Below are positions 23,901-35,695 of a stretch of 64,000 bases of DNA, piece by piece; the stretch's first letter is position 1, and each line of letters starts with the position of its first letter. The notes under the pieces are model-generated. The model was not told where the DNA came from, searched no databases, and saw only the letters and a list, made by a program, of their open reading frames with translations. The stretch covers positions 1,737,962 to 1,801,961 of the forward strand of contig VUYV01000122.1 of the NCBI GenBank assembly GCA_008711295.1, in the 5' to 3' direction. Made by a program: the position numbers and the translations under genes. The DNA is from Anarhynchus alexandrinus (Eukaryota > Chordata > Aves > Charadriiformes > Charadriidae).

Positions 23901-26900
23901 GTATCATAGCATAAGAGACAATCGGTTTTAGCTCGTATCTGTATTTTCAAAGGATCTGTATATCTTACCTAGGAGAGGGTAACTGAATTTGAGTAAATCA
24001 ATGTTTCACATATATCTAGAGGCCACCTTTTAACTGAATATGCATTCTGTTTAGCCATATTAATGAGGTGTGCTTTCACAGGTGTAAAACAAGGTCAGTT
24101 ATGCTAATCAAACCAGAAACTACTCCCCTCTGAAGACCAAAACATTGCTAGAAGCAAAGAAATTGATAAGATTTAGCCAGAAACTGAATATGGCGTGTTT
24201 GTTGCATCTTGAAATGATGTGTTTACCTTACCTGTTCTTGAAGTCTAAATATTTAGAGTTCCTTAATTCACCTAAATGCAATACTTTATTTTCTTAAATT
24301 TAACCTTTTTTGAGCTAAACTTAAAGAGATGCTGTCTCAAAATAAGATTCTTTTTAATTTATTCAAGATTTTTAATTGTGATTTTATAATTTTTAATTGC
24401 TGCTTTGTTTCATGAAATGCATTTATACTCAATGCATCACAAGTATTTGTAACAAGTTACCTAACTTAACACTGTTTTATTTTGTATCCTGTTACTTTCA
24501 GGTAAATTGGAACAACTAGTACAGATTTCATTTTGCCTAAAATAATTTTCTCTGCTGGATGGAGCAGATTATTACAAGGCAATTTAAAATATATATAGAA
24601 AGTGGGGAAAAGTTGTTTACAGCAAATGTATTTGTTAACTCTGTGATAATTGCCTACAGTGTTTTGAAGTTATAAACATAAACATGCTATATGAATTTAT
24701 GCATGAATTTCATCTAAGAATATCTCAGATTTGTCCTAATAACTAGCAATACATTTTCCAAAGCAAATGGTTATCTGGGAGTAAATTGCATGTTGGCTTC
24801 CTACTTCTTCCCGCAGTCACTAGTATATCTCTAGCTGCTCTTTCTTCTTTCTGCTTTTTCCTTTTTGAGCAAACACATTTAACAGCTGTGGAAACAAACA
24901 GGGCATACTTGGCAAAAGTAGGGACCAGATGCCAAACTCTGCAATGCTTGTTCTAGCAGCAGCATGCTGGTCTGTTGCTAACTCCTTGGTGTCACCTCTG
25001 CTGGCTCCTTTTTCAGTTTCACTACTGGCAGGCAACAGAGGTGCATCTGGAGATGCTGTCAGGGTCATGCAGCTGTGGGGCTCTCTTGGCTCCCGTGTCC
25101 GTATTTATGGACATATTTATGTCCTCTCTTTTATATTTAAATGTTGGGTTTGCATGCCATAACATTAATTACTTGAACACAGCTAATAGTTCTTTCAATT
25201 TTCATGGAGACGGGGGAGAAAATAACTTTGTATCAGTAAGTAGGTGTTTTCTGTGACTAATTGCTGTCTTCAGTTTGGGGGAGACTTGGTTCCTCTTTAA
25301 TGGGGTGCAAAAATATCAGTTAACACCTGGCTGGCACAGCTGATGTGCTGTGAGAATCTCAGGCGTTTCAATTTGATTGTGCCTGACCATGATAAGGGAT
25401 CACATTGGTGTGTGGGGAAAGGAGAAGGTGGGTGGGGTGAGAGACTTCTGCTGTGGCCTTGTTCACCATTCATTTTGCTTGAAATTACAAGTCACCCTAG
25501 AGAGGTATGGAGAGCAACTAAGTCCAAACGCTATTAATAGCCCGTAAAATAAGTCTACTATCCCAGAGAGAGTGAAAGAAGAAAAGAGGAAGCTGAAGGG
25601 AGGAGAATACATTATCCCAGATGAAGCGTGCTGGGGAATGTATCCTTGGCAAAGGCTGGACTCTAAAGTCGGATCATGCTGCTATATGCTTCCTCATTTA
25701 TAATCACATATAAATGGAAATGTAGACATTTATGGCTTCAGTATCCTGCTATAATTTGCTGCTGTTATGTGAGTAATATTAGGTCTTATTTGGATGTTAA
25801 TAATCCTTCTCTGCCCAGTGTTTATTTTCTGACTGGAAGTTTCTTGTTCGAGAAGTTTCTTTTTGTTTCTCTTTGGGTTCAGAGTTCATACAGTATTACT
25901 CTTCTATTTGCAAATTAACTTTTTACAGTTAATCCATGCTGTCCTGTAGGTATTTAACTTCCTGCCCACACCATCAACCATAAGTGGCAGTCTAGATTTC
26001 ACCAAGACTTCAGGCTCCCAAACTGTCGTATCCACCACTGACACGTGAATGGATACAGAATTATGTGCCTCTCCTGAGCTGGGGTGGTGGTGGTAGGTTC
26101 TGCCTACCACCAGGTATGTCCTTGTGAAGCCTTGAAACATACCTTCCCTTCTGGTTTAGGATAAATCGGAAACAAACCCTGGGAAGAGACTGAACATACA
26201 GGGTGTGTGCTTCGTGTGGGTGAGGAGAAGCGCTTATGTGCTGGGCTTTAAGAAGGGCAGTGAATGGATCCAGTAGAAAAAAAGCATGCAGCGCTGGTTT
26301 TGAGGAGGTTGAATATGCAGTGGGAAGATGGGTAGCTGGCAACATGAAGGCTATCATTGCAAAGGTAGCTATAGACCCTCCACTTAAGGGGTGTGATGTC
26401 TGACCCTTCCTCTGCCATTGCACGGGAAGGTATGAGACCCTTCACATAACAGCCTTCACTTACCCTACACACAGCAATCAATAACCAGAAATTGGTGTGA
26501 TTGCTGGTCTGTACCTATCAGAAAGATTTATCAGCAGCCAAAAGGTTTTGCATATTTGTTTTCACCATGTCAATTTTCAGTGTTGTAACATTGCTTTTGT
26601 GTTTTAATGAGAATGTGATTATTTTTTCCAGATGAAATTGTTTGAATTTTAGTAGAAAGCAGCACCGCTTAAAATCAGAAATGAAAATATTGCTGCTTCG
26701 CAGTTAACTTTGATGTATGTTAATGTTCTAACTTTCCCTTATAAAGCAGCCAGTTAACATTGTTCTTTTCAGTAGATATTTGTAGTCATTTCAATGACTT
26801 ATTATGCCTAACGTTTTTTATTATAGCCAGATAGTATAATATGAATTTACTTAGGCAGCACAATTTTGTAATGCATTGTTGAAGGTTTTAGACCATTCTG

Positions 26901-27204
26901 CATATTTTTCCTATAAAGGGAAGGCACATGATTCTCATACTGTGTTTATGACATGCATCAGCAAGCTACTAAAAAGCAAAGAAGTGGGATGCTGTACGAC
27001 ATAATATGTCCATTTGCTATCATTTTAGTAGTATTAAAGTAAGTGTTGATTTACAGTGCATTTGTAACCAGGTTAGATCTATAACTTTCATCCTATGCTG
27101 GGGTAATGAATAAAGGGACCAAGTCATCTGGGAGGTACAAACTTATTCAGGACGGGGTGATTAAAAAACAAACAAACAAAATACCACCTTACTATTTTTC
27201 TGAC
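20961..27204. other. Unique stretch with scattered GC-richer patches
   Basis: No gene can be supported. Bases 21400-21650, 24800-25100 and 25950-26480 are GC richer than their neighbours and give overlapping short frames on both strands, none with a recognisable domain. A perfect 10-bp inverted repeat with a 5-base loop lies at 26088-26112. Bases 24290-24600 form an AT-rich block dense in homeodomain-like TAATT cores. Bases 27165-27180 are a (CAAA)n tract directly before the next CR1. Confidence 0.5.
26088..26112. repeat. Perfect inverted repeat, 10-bp stem, 5-base loop
   Basis: TGGTGGTAGG (26088-26097) and CCTACCACCA (26103-26112) are exact reverse complements separated by TTCTG. No coding or known regulatory context explains it. 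Chance formation from a GGT-rich tract is possible. Confidence 0.7.
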
Positions 27205-27365
27205 GGTTGAGTCACCATCCCTGGAGGTATTTAAAAGACATGTAGATGAGGTGCTGAGGGACATGGTTTAGTGGTGGACATGGCAGTGCTAGGTTAACAG
27301 TTGGACTTGATGATTTTAAAGGTATCTTCCAACCAAAATGATTCTATCTGTGATTCTATGATTTT
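27205..27365 (+). mobile_element. CR1 LINE 3'-end fragment (sense)
   Basis: The fragment starts in the last codons of CR1 ORF2 ('gtcaccatccctggaggta', coding for the conserved SPSLE-V-F-type end). It continues through the 3' UTR ('tttagtggtgga', 'cttgatgattttaaaggt', 'cttccaacc') and ends in the octamer tail ATTCTATC/TGATTCTATG. It is severely 5'-truncated, as is usual for CR1, and the tail is imperfect. Confidence 0.9.
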
Positions 27366-27534
27366 CTAAACTCCAAAGCTGTGATGGATGATCAAAACAA
27401 TATTCAAAGTATATTCATTTATAACTTTTCCTTAATGGTATTTCATTTATAGAGACTTATCCTTTCTAAGGCCTTGCTTCAGAACCGAAAAGAAGATTGT
27501 CTATAATTAAATGAGAAAAGCCACCTCCCTAAAA

Positions 27535-27700
27535 TAATAGAGATTGTAGCTGGTAGACATCTCAAGAGATCCTGTTATCCATTCCCCCCTCTCAACCTGT
27601 GATTAGCTACACTCAGATAATTTAGGATAACAGAAACTGGTGCATTCAGCGTCTGTCTTCCTCAGGGCCTTGCCTCATTCAAACAAATGTCTTGATTTTA
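27535..27700 (-). mobile_element. Possible ancient CR1 3' end
   Basis: The + strand pattern 'acatctcaagagatcctgttatccattccccc' followed by 'attagctacactcagataat' resembles the reverse complement of an old CR1 3' UTR, where younger copies read 'gggacctcaagatcatctagtccaac'. The match is partial and strongly diverged. Confidence 0.4.
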
Positions 27701-30399
27701 CTCATGCATCAAATGTGATAAAATTTTTGTGAGAGGAGGCAAAGAGGTTGAAAAATCTATATGTGCCTGCTGCTTACTTACCAACTGAAGAGACATAATT
27801 GCCAATAGGCCGCACTTTAGCATGTTTTGGGGGATTTTTTGGGGGTCAAATTTAGTTATATTTAGGCAAGGGGGCTGGTCAATAAGAAGAATGTCCTTGC
27901 ACGTATAAAGACATAGATAGTATCTGCTCTGGAAATTTTACGCTGAAAAAAGACATAGCATATGTAATATAGGGGAGAAGGATGTACTGCACACATAGTG
28001 CAGTACACTACACATAGTGTAGTAATTTGAAGAGCAAAAATTGGAAAAGCAAGAAAATGGTAAATGAAAAGGGTGAAATGAAAATAAGAAGTGGACAGAA
28101 AAGGAAGTGAGAGGGTTAAGTGAGTCCAGATGGATCTCCATCCAAGATGGAGATGCTGTGTGGTCAGTAGAATTTAAAACAAGATTAAAGCCAGTCAGCA
28201 AAGGACTGAATCAAATCAAAATGGTTTTAGAAAACATTCTTTTAAAACTAATCAGTGGACATGGTACTAAGTAGCATGCTGTATAACTTAGATGAAGGTG
28301 CAAATCCTCCACAACTTGCTCTATAAGAAATAATAACTTGTATAATGGAAACATTTTAAAATAGAGAGAAATGCATCCCCCAAACACTCTTCAAAGTAAT
28401 GTTGTTTCACAGTACTTCTAAGTATGTTCTGCTTGCCCGTATTAGGAATAGTTCTGTTGTGATGATACACTTTATATTATGATTTCACATAAATGTATTT
28501 TTAAAAGCAAAATTTTAGAAGTAAGGTAAAATTACATTTTCAGGAAAAAATATTAAATTAGTAGAGGATGGATAGTTCTTACGCAGCTTGGTGAACTGTC
28601 AGGATGAAGTGTCTGTATATATGATATGAATTAATTAAAATTGTCTGTACTTCAACACTGGTCTCTGTTGAGGTAAATAGAAAATAATTTAGTCATCACC
28701 TAAAGGTATACAGCAGTCATAAACCAGTACACAGCTATATAATTTGTATACTTTGTTCTTTTTTGTATGATCTGGAACATTCTTAAAAAGTCATTTCAGT
28801 GAATAATACTTCTTGGTTTCATAAATAATATATTCTTTACGAAATTTATTTTAATAGTTTTCTTCTTAAGACAGAGAATAGAGAAATGTTTCTGTTTGAT
28901 TGCCAATCCTCTACAACGTGAACTGTTATCTGAGTGGGCTGAAGAGTCAGCATGTAGGATTGGAACTTTACAGTACTGTGACACATGCACTGGAAAAAGT
29001 GATTGCAGTTCTGAAGATGTTAGTAGTCCTAAAGGCATACAGATTTTAATTTGGCTTTGAAAATATCTTTTCATTCTCTGAGAGTTCAAGGCTTGTGTTC
29101 AGCTTTTTATAATTGTAGTTGTAAGAGTGAACTTCAGGATTTTTTTTCATAATTCAAAGAGGTACACAATAAATGAATGAATGATAAACACTTATTTACA
29201 CATGAGGAACAGAATCTACAAGCATTTTAGGAGTTCTGTTTCAAATATGAAATGTGCTGAAACTGCAGTCCGGTGGTGTCCTCTGTGCACAAATGGATCA
29301 TTTGTATACAAACTTATTAATGCTTGTATAGCCTCTGAATTGTGTATGTCAGCAAACATTTTGAAGATAGGGATGAAAATAAAGAGATATTGTAAAGTTC
29401 TCAGCATTTGTTGTTATCATGACAATAAACCTGTACACCATGGCAAATAGTCATACAGCAATTTGCAAAGAGGAATGATTGAAATTACTGAATTGTTAAG
29501 AATTGTACACTAAGGAGTGCAAATTGGAAGAGCAGATGGGTTGGATGTGAAGCCAGTCATATTTAAGAACCGAGAGCAATTAAAAAAAAATCTCAGAAAC
29601 TGTCTGATAACAACACAGAAATGAAGAGCAAAACTCATAACAAAATGATAGGGCTGGCAACTTCCATGGCTACGAATGGAAAGAAGCAAAAGTGTGCAAT
29701 GTAATCTTATTAAGCATTTTTTTAGTAGGTCAGTGCAATAAAGTTTCTGGGTTTGGAATCAAGATTCATACCTAGGTGGAATGGACAGCAGTTGGACAAA
29801 GGCTTTAATTTTATGTGATTGCCATGTGTTTGGTATCTTCTCTACAAAAATTGTCAACGGATTAAGATACAAGATTATTACTTAAATCACTGTGATTATT
29901 TGCTTTAAGTGGAACTGCATCTGAAGAAAGAAGAATGTTGTGGAATGGCTATATATTCAGTCAGTCTTGTGTACCCTTAAAATAGATTGCAATTAACCAT
30001 TGAAGAAATTGGTGTGACTTCTGGTTACCTTCACTGGTGAGCTGCTGGTGGTAGATGTCTGGGACTGGGGGAGGGGAGAGGGATGACTGAACAATACAGT
30101 TAATTCAAAGAGACACTTCTTCAAGAAAATCATGCAACCTCTATTATCCAAGAAACAGCTTCATGATCACAGTAGTCTGTACTGGCCGTTATAGTGAACA
30201 GCAGGCTGTAACCATGTTCTTACCATTTGGGGCCATTCTTTTTCTTGTAAGGGTATTATCTGAAACAGTTAATGAGCTAAATGGAATTTCTCTTTCAGAA
30301 TCCTTCAGTGAAAGTATATTCTGCCACATGTGGGATTAATGTGGTAGAAAATGGCAAGAGACATTTTAGTCATTGCAATAGTGTCTAACGTTAGAATAT
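27701..30399. other. Unique AT-rich spacer with hairpin pair
   Basis: No gene is supported. A pair of adjacent perfect hairpins lies at 27984-28023 and is listed separately. The frames at 27938-28201 (-) and 29181-29450 (+) show no family features. Confidence 0.5.
27984..28023. repeat. Two adjacent perfect hairpins sharing a core
   Basis: The first is GTACTGCAC (27984-27992), loop ACATA, GTGCAGTAC (27998-28006). The second follows directly: ACTACAC (28007-28013), loop ATA, GTGTAGT (28017-28023). Both contain the core CACATAGTG, which suggests a local duplication followed by compensating or templated changes. No transcription unit is evident around them. Confidence 0.8.
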
Positions 30400-30822
30400 T
30401 AGAATCATAGAATCGTCTAGGTTGGAAGGGACCTTTAAGATCATCGAGTCCAACCATTAACCTAACACTGCAAAGTCCACCACTAAACCATGTCCCTAAG
30501 TGCCAAGGCTACATGTCTTTTAAATATCTTCGGGGATGGTCACTCATCCACTTCCCTGAGCAGCCTGTTCCAGTGCTTATCAAAGGTTAGCAAACCCTTT
30601 CAGTGAACAAAATTTTCCTAATATCCAATCTAAACCTCCCGTGGCACAACTTGAGGTGGTTTCCTCTCATTCTATCACTTGTTACTTGGGAAAAGGGGCC
30701 AACCCCCACCACCTCACTACAACCTCCTTTCAGGTAGTTGTAGAGAGCAATAAGGTCTCCCCTCAGCCTCCTTTTCTCCAGACTAAACAACCCCAGTTCC
30801 CAGTTCCCTCAGCTGCTCTTAA
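30400..30822 (-). mobile_element. CR1 LINE 3' fragment (antisense), about 420 bp
   Basis: On the minus strand the fragment runs from the ORF2 C-terminal region ([20 protein letters not shown], then [22 protein letters not shown] and [14 protein letters not shown]) into the 3' UTR. It ends at the octamer region whose complement is 'agaatcatagaatcg' near 30401-30415. The reading frame is broken after FTERV, and a 7-base duplication ('ccagttc' twice, 30791-30806) lies near its 5' end. It is a dead, 5'-truncated copy. Confidence 0.95.
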
Positions 30823-33650
30823 ATTGATGCATCCTGAACATAATGAATGCAAGAATTTTTCATTTTCTTTTTCCCATATTCATTATGTATTCACCACGGT
30901 GAGGCCAGTGATTAGAAAGATACATGGTCCACTATGCATGACCTTGGAGTAATGTGGTCCATAATCCCATGTCTGTCTTCTGTCTTACATTTATTGAAAT
31001 TGTTCATGTTAATCACCAACTGGAATTTCAGGTGGATGCAACAGCTGCTGCTCCTAGAAAACTACACAAGGGAAACAGAATCTCTGATGTAATGAACTGG
31101 CATTTTGATAACTTTGGGGCAGTGTGAACAGTTACTCAAAGTGCTTGTTAGAAATGCAGAGATTTCTGAGAGACTCCATAAAGTAAGAGAGTTAGAGAAA
31201 TTGTCAGGACAATATTACCTTGTGCTGAAACAGGGTGGGGGAAAAGAAAAATCAGTGAAGATTACCATTAGAGGCCAAGACTATATTATTTGTATGACTG
31301 TTATATTAGTTTTAAAGGTGATCAGTACAAATGTTTCAAACTAATGTCTAAAAGTAGGTCTATGAGATGCGCAGTAATGCACCAGTTAGTACTGTACTAA
31401 GTAGACAGCAATTGAAACATTTAGGAAGAGTTGGTTGATTTCCAACAAATAGAAAAAGCAGCTGTCAAGTCTTATTTAAAATTCTGATCACAACAGTAGA
31501 CATGTTACTTTTGGATACATTTAAAATATTGGCCAAAATTCTGTCATGGGGTTGATGGGGAAAGTAGAAAGTTTAGTCATTTGCAAATTATTGTCATATA
31601 AAGCATTTCTGTACACAGTATTATCTGGCCCATTGGTTTCTATTATGTGTCAGAGGGTGCAAGTCCATACAATTTTGGACGCCCTCTGTTACAGTCATGC
31701 TTCTCTGAAGATACAGTAAAGCTGAAAAAGTGCAAAAATAAATAACTTACTAAAAATTAACTGTTCTGGAGCATGCAAAATCAGACATTGATACAGACAT
31801 TTACAGAAATGGATCTTTCTTTAGTCTCATGCAGTTTCATAGTCATGCCACCTACTGAAGTGCACTGAAAATTTTTTCAATTAGGAATTTGGGCTGAGAT
31901 TCTTGCTGTTAATATATTCATACATAGAAAACACTGGTAGAACTAGTGAGATGTTTTTAGTTTTAGTTGTTTGTTTTTTTTTTAATGAGGTGTTTGATGG
32001 TTTGCGAAAGCATTAAACTAGAGATGATCTTTTTTATTTTAACACAGTACTTCTACAGCATCTTGAAGTTAGTGACTGTACACAGCTTTTTCCCTATGCA
32101 GTATGAAAGGCAAATGAGAATAAGGGAAATAAAATGTGAGCTGAACTTAAGGTAGCGAGCTTGTTTAAAAACAAAGCCAAAACAAAATAAAACCACAGAA
32201 GACTATCTTCATGTCTTTTCAAATTTTTCAAGAGCTTTTGCCCTTTTTCTGTTTCGACAGACATGGAAGCACCAAAAGCTTGGAAATATAGTTTATATTG
32301 TTGAAAAAGATGTGCTGGTTTCAGCTTTTGCATCTTCCGATGTCTTTTCTCTTTCAAAGTGTTTCAGAGTATCTGTTTGCTCTTCAGACTTTCAGATTGC
32401 AAAACACAGTGAACTGGAGGTGGCATTGCTGGAGCTAGTGAGGATGTGGATAACAGCCCCTGACTCTTTTGCACTCCCTTTTGAGGAATAATTCAATAGC
32501 CAGAACTTTCAGGTGGATCTGTCTACGTTTTCGGTGAGAATCCCCAGAACACTGCGAGGGGTTTAAATCTGTAATGCTTTTAGTAGGAAATAAACTGTGA
32601 CATGGTAATATTTTACACAGAGAAAATTCAGGGTGTGACAAACCTCTTTGGAAGCCATTTTATTTTTATCTGTGCCTGCCCACTCTGTCCCTGTAAGACT
32701 GAGGTATTTTACTCTCAGACCAGCAGTAATTTTTAGTAGCTTGGAGCTATGGCATCCCTCTCCAGGCCCTTAAGAGAAGGTTTTTTCCTTCCCTCAGCTC
32801 TGAGGTCTGGCTCATGGGTCTGTTCCCAGATCCTCTCTGTAGACCCCTACTCTCTATCTCTGCCACTAAACTCCCTGCTTTGCAAGATTTCTCGGGCCCT
32901 CCATAAGCTTTTCCCAGCCCTGCATGATCAGTTGCTCCCGGGTAAGGGGAGAAAATCCTTCTTCCTCCAAGGGCTTTCACCTTCGTGCAACAATTTACCT
33001 CCTTGCTTTCAGCCTCTCATTTTTATTGAACCAACAAAGTAGCGTAGTATGCTGGGAGCAAACAAAAACTAGGGCTCACTTGTTATGGGAACAAAGAGCG
33101 AGCAGCCCCTCAGCTCAGGAGAATGACGGTGGTGCCTGGCCTCGCTGCTGGCGAACAAAGGTTTCTTCCTGTGTGAAGCCATGTAATGTTCAGGCACTAG
33201 CCGGCTCTGAGCTAAAAGGTTTTCCTTTAAATTTCAAGCTGCAAAATAAGGAAAATAGGGAAGTCTTGTAGTGCTAGAAATAATGAAAATACTGACAGGT
33301 GATTGCTATAAGAAATAATTTTTGCTTTATGTCTTAAACAATAACATTCAAGTTTAGTTTATATGTATATAAGGAAAAAAGAAAAGTTGAGTTCTTGACA
33401 ACTGATTGGTATAAAATCACTTGTCAAACTGTATTAAAAATGTCTTTTACTTGCAAAAGAATAGGACACAATCAAGGTATTGGCAACTGATTGCTGCAAA
33501 CTGTTGTCATCTCAAAAAGAAAAAAAATCATCACATGACTTTATATCTTGTTTGCAGGTTTTTTAGATCATGCAAATGAATTAGAACAATTTCCTTTTAA
33601 AGATACAGCATTGCAGTGTCTTAGGAATTGTGGACTAGAACTGGAAATTA
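30823..33650. other. Unique spacer; GC-richer block at 32.7-33.2 kb
   Basis: No gene is supported. Bases 32700-33240 are GC richer than average and open in several frames on both strands (for example 32924-33271 + and 32747-32980 -). None resembles a known domain, so this could be an eroded repeat, LTR or exon. Confidence 0.45.
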
Positions 33651-33654
33651 ACTG

Positions 33655-33745
33655 TACAGATGAAGAAGCTATGATCCAGTCTTCACTCCTTGCCTAGCAA
33701 GTTAGTGGCAGCCTAAAGTAGAAGATTGGAACCATACTACTATGA
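33655..33745 (-). mobile_element. Possible MIR/CORE-SINE-like relic
   Basis: The + strand reads 'tacagatgaagaagctatg', then 'cttgcctagcaagttagtgg', then 'cagcctaaagtagaagattg'. This order resembles the antisense body of MIR-type tRNA-derived SINEs, where an 'acagatgaggaaactgaggc' segment is followed by 'acttgcc...cacagcaagtnagtggcag'. Similarity is partial and no tRNA-like head was identified. Confidence 0.4.
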
Positions 33746-35661
33746 AATACCTTGCCTATGGTTTTTTTCCCCCCCCCAATAGGTGTACCGAGTATTGCTT
33801 GAAGGTAATACCAGAGAAGGAGAGAGACTGAAAATATTTATAACAGAAATGTTAAGTTTGTCTAGGTTCCATTTTCAAAAACAATATTCGTGAAACTTTA
33901 TACATCTTAATTACAGATATTGAGAAAAGCAGTTAAAATTTTTCCATCTTGGTGATCATCTCTAATTCAGCTCTGTTTTCCTCCCATTTTTTTCTTACAA
34001 TTTCTCATTACAGTTGACAGTTTTTGGAATGGGTTGATGAAAGTGAAGTCCTTTTGTTTTTATGAATTACTTAGTACCTCAGTTCTATCTGCTTTACATA
34101 ATGATATAAAAATGGTTTACAACTTCAGAAATGTCACTAAATCACAGTAAGTAAACAATGTTGTATAAGAAATTGGAAAAATGTTAGGAATTTTAAAAAG
34201 TTGTTTTCACAGATAATAGGGAAAAAAAGTTGTGACATGATTTTCTACTGCAGTAGTAAAGAATTGACATTGAGCATACAAATATTGTATTATGAATCCT
34301 TTCTTTTTAAGATTCTGGTCTGGAACACGTGATCTTAAATGTTTAGTAAAACTGGAGTTAAACAGATGCCAAGGAATCAGGAAACATGACTACATCTAGA
34401 GCACAAACATTTCTAGATCAAAATATGGACTGTATCTTCAGAATCCTTGGAAATGAAATATTGTCATCTATTAAGAGTTCTTTGCAACCCTTTAAAAGGC
34501 TGAAGTCCTTCAAAGGACTTGTATCCTTGGATACTTTCCACTTCCTTTTCATTTGCTATATGCTGTTTTGAACACCTCAAAGTACATTATAAATAATGAA
34601 TTAGGTTTTACGAAAAATTCTCTCTTGGCGGTATTGCAACCGATTTGCCAGGGAGTAAAGTGAAACATAAAGAGACTGAACACTGTAGCTACTTTTCGAA
34701 GAGGCAGAAAAAATAAAAAGGAAAAATGAGGAATAGAACCATCACCACATGACAACAACTAGCATTCTTTATCTATCTTTTAGCAATCAAATATGTATCA
34801 TTAACTCCCCTCAGCCCCAAAAAAACCTTAACAATAATATTTGCCATGTACACATTCACATCCCAGTCCATATTCTGATCTATAAATTTACCTAGAAACA
34901 TAAATGAATGTGAACATTCATTTAAATTCTTAAATGCTGTGCTTGTCTGTCATGTTCATGTTGCTTATTAGTTACTGAAACCTATGTGTGAATGGATTGA
35001 TCAGTGTGCATCTGGTTTGTGATTGGGAGTGAGCAAATATTTTCGTTATTATTTTTATGTTTCTAATCTTACTTTTCTGAAGAGAGAGCTGAAATTGCAG
35101 CATATTATCTGGGTGCAACCAGTTGATCTGATTGGTTTTGAATAAATTAAATCTCAGAACTTTTCTTTCAAGTGTTTTGTGGACTGGAAGATAACGTATG
35201 TTTACGAGTTAGAGTTTTACAATAACAACCATTTCTGTCCAGTTTTTTCTAATACTATGGGGCATCACTGACTGCTTTTTAATTATGAAAATATTTGAAA
35301 TGCTTATGGATAGTTCTGTGATTTTATTAAGCATATAATAATTATTCATAGGTGATGAAAATTTTCTGGTTTTCTCATTTTTGAGTAAATAGGACTCCTT
35401 AGTGAGTTCTTGGCATTTATATTGGACGACCTTATCTAAAACAGTTGAATTGTTTTCATTGAAGTAATTGAAAGAGTCCTTGAAAAAGAAAGCTTGAAAA
35501 CAAACCAGTAGGTTGAACTCTGCCTATTCAATGATTAATACATTAGATTCTGTTTTTTTCTAAAATTGAAGGTTGTCATAATTCAGGCACCATCTTTGTT
35601 ACTTTGCTCTGAGACTTTTGTACTGCAAAGGTAGTGCTAAACATCACTCTTAAAATGTTTT

Positions 35662-35695
35662 ATTTGCATTTCAATCAAAATCACTGTTCTTTGTT
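35662..35695 (+). promoter_or_regulatory. POU-dimer-like site followed by SOX-like site
   Basis: ATTTGCATTTCAATC at 35662-35676 differs at two positions from the reverse complement of the palindromic POU dimer element (ATTTGCATTTCAAAT). A SOX-type CTTTGTT follows at 35689-35695. The pairing is seen in sequence; enhancer function is inference only. Confidence 0.25.

Noticed and set aside
26061..26423. 120-codon minus frame with overlapping frame at 26248-26481
   Set aside because: Several frames are open at once because the patch is GC richer; neither shows a conserved motif.
33559..33700. Terminal-exon-like open segment after a TTTGCAG acceptor, ending in TAG
   Set aside because: The 3' half coincides with a MIR-like SINE body, which explains the apparent Asp/Glu-rich coding end; no upstream exon was found.
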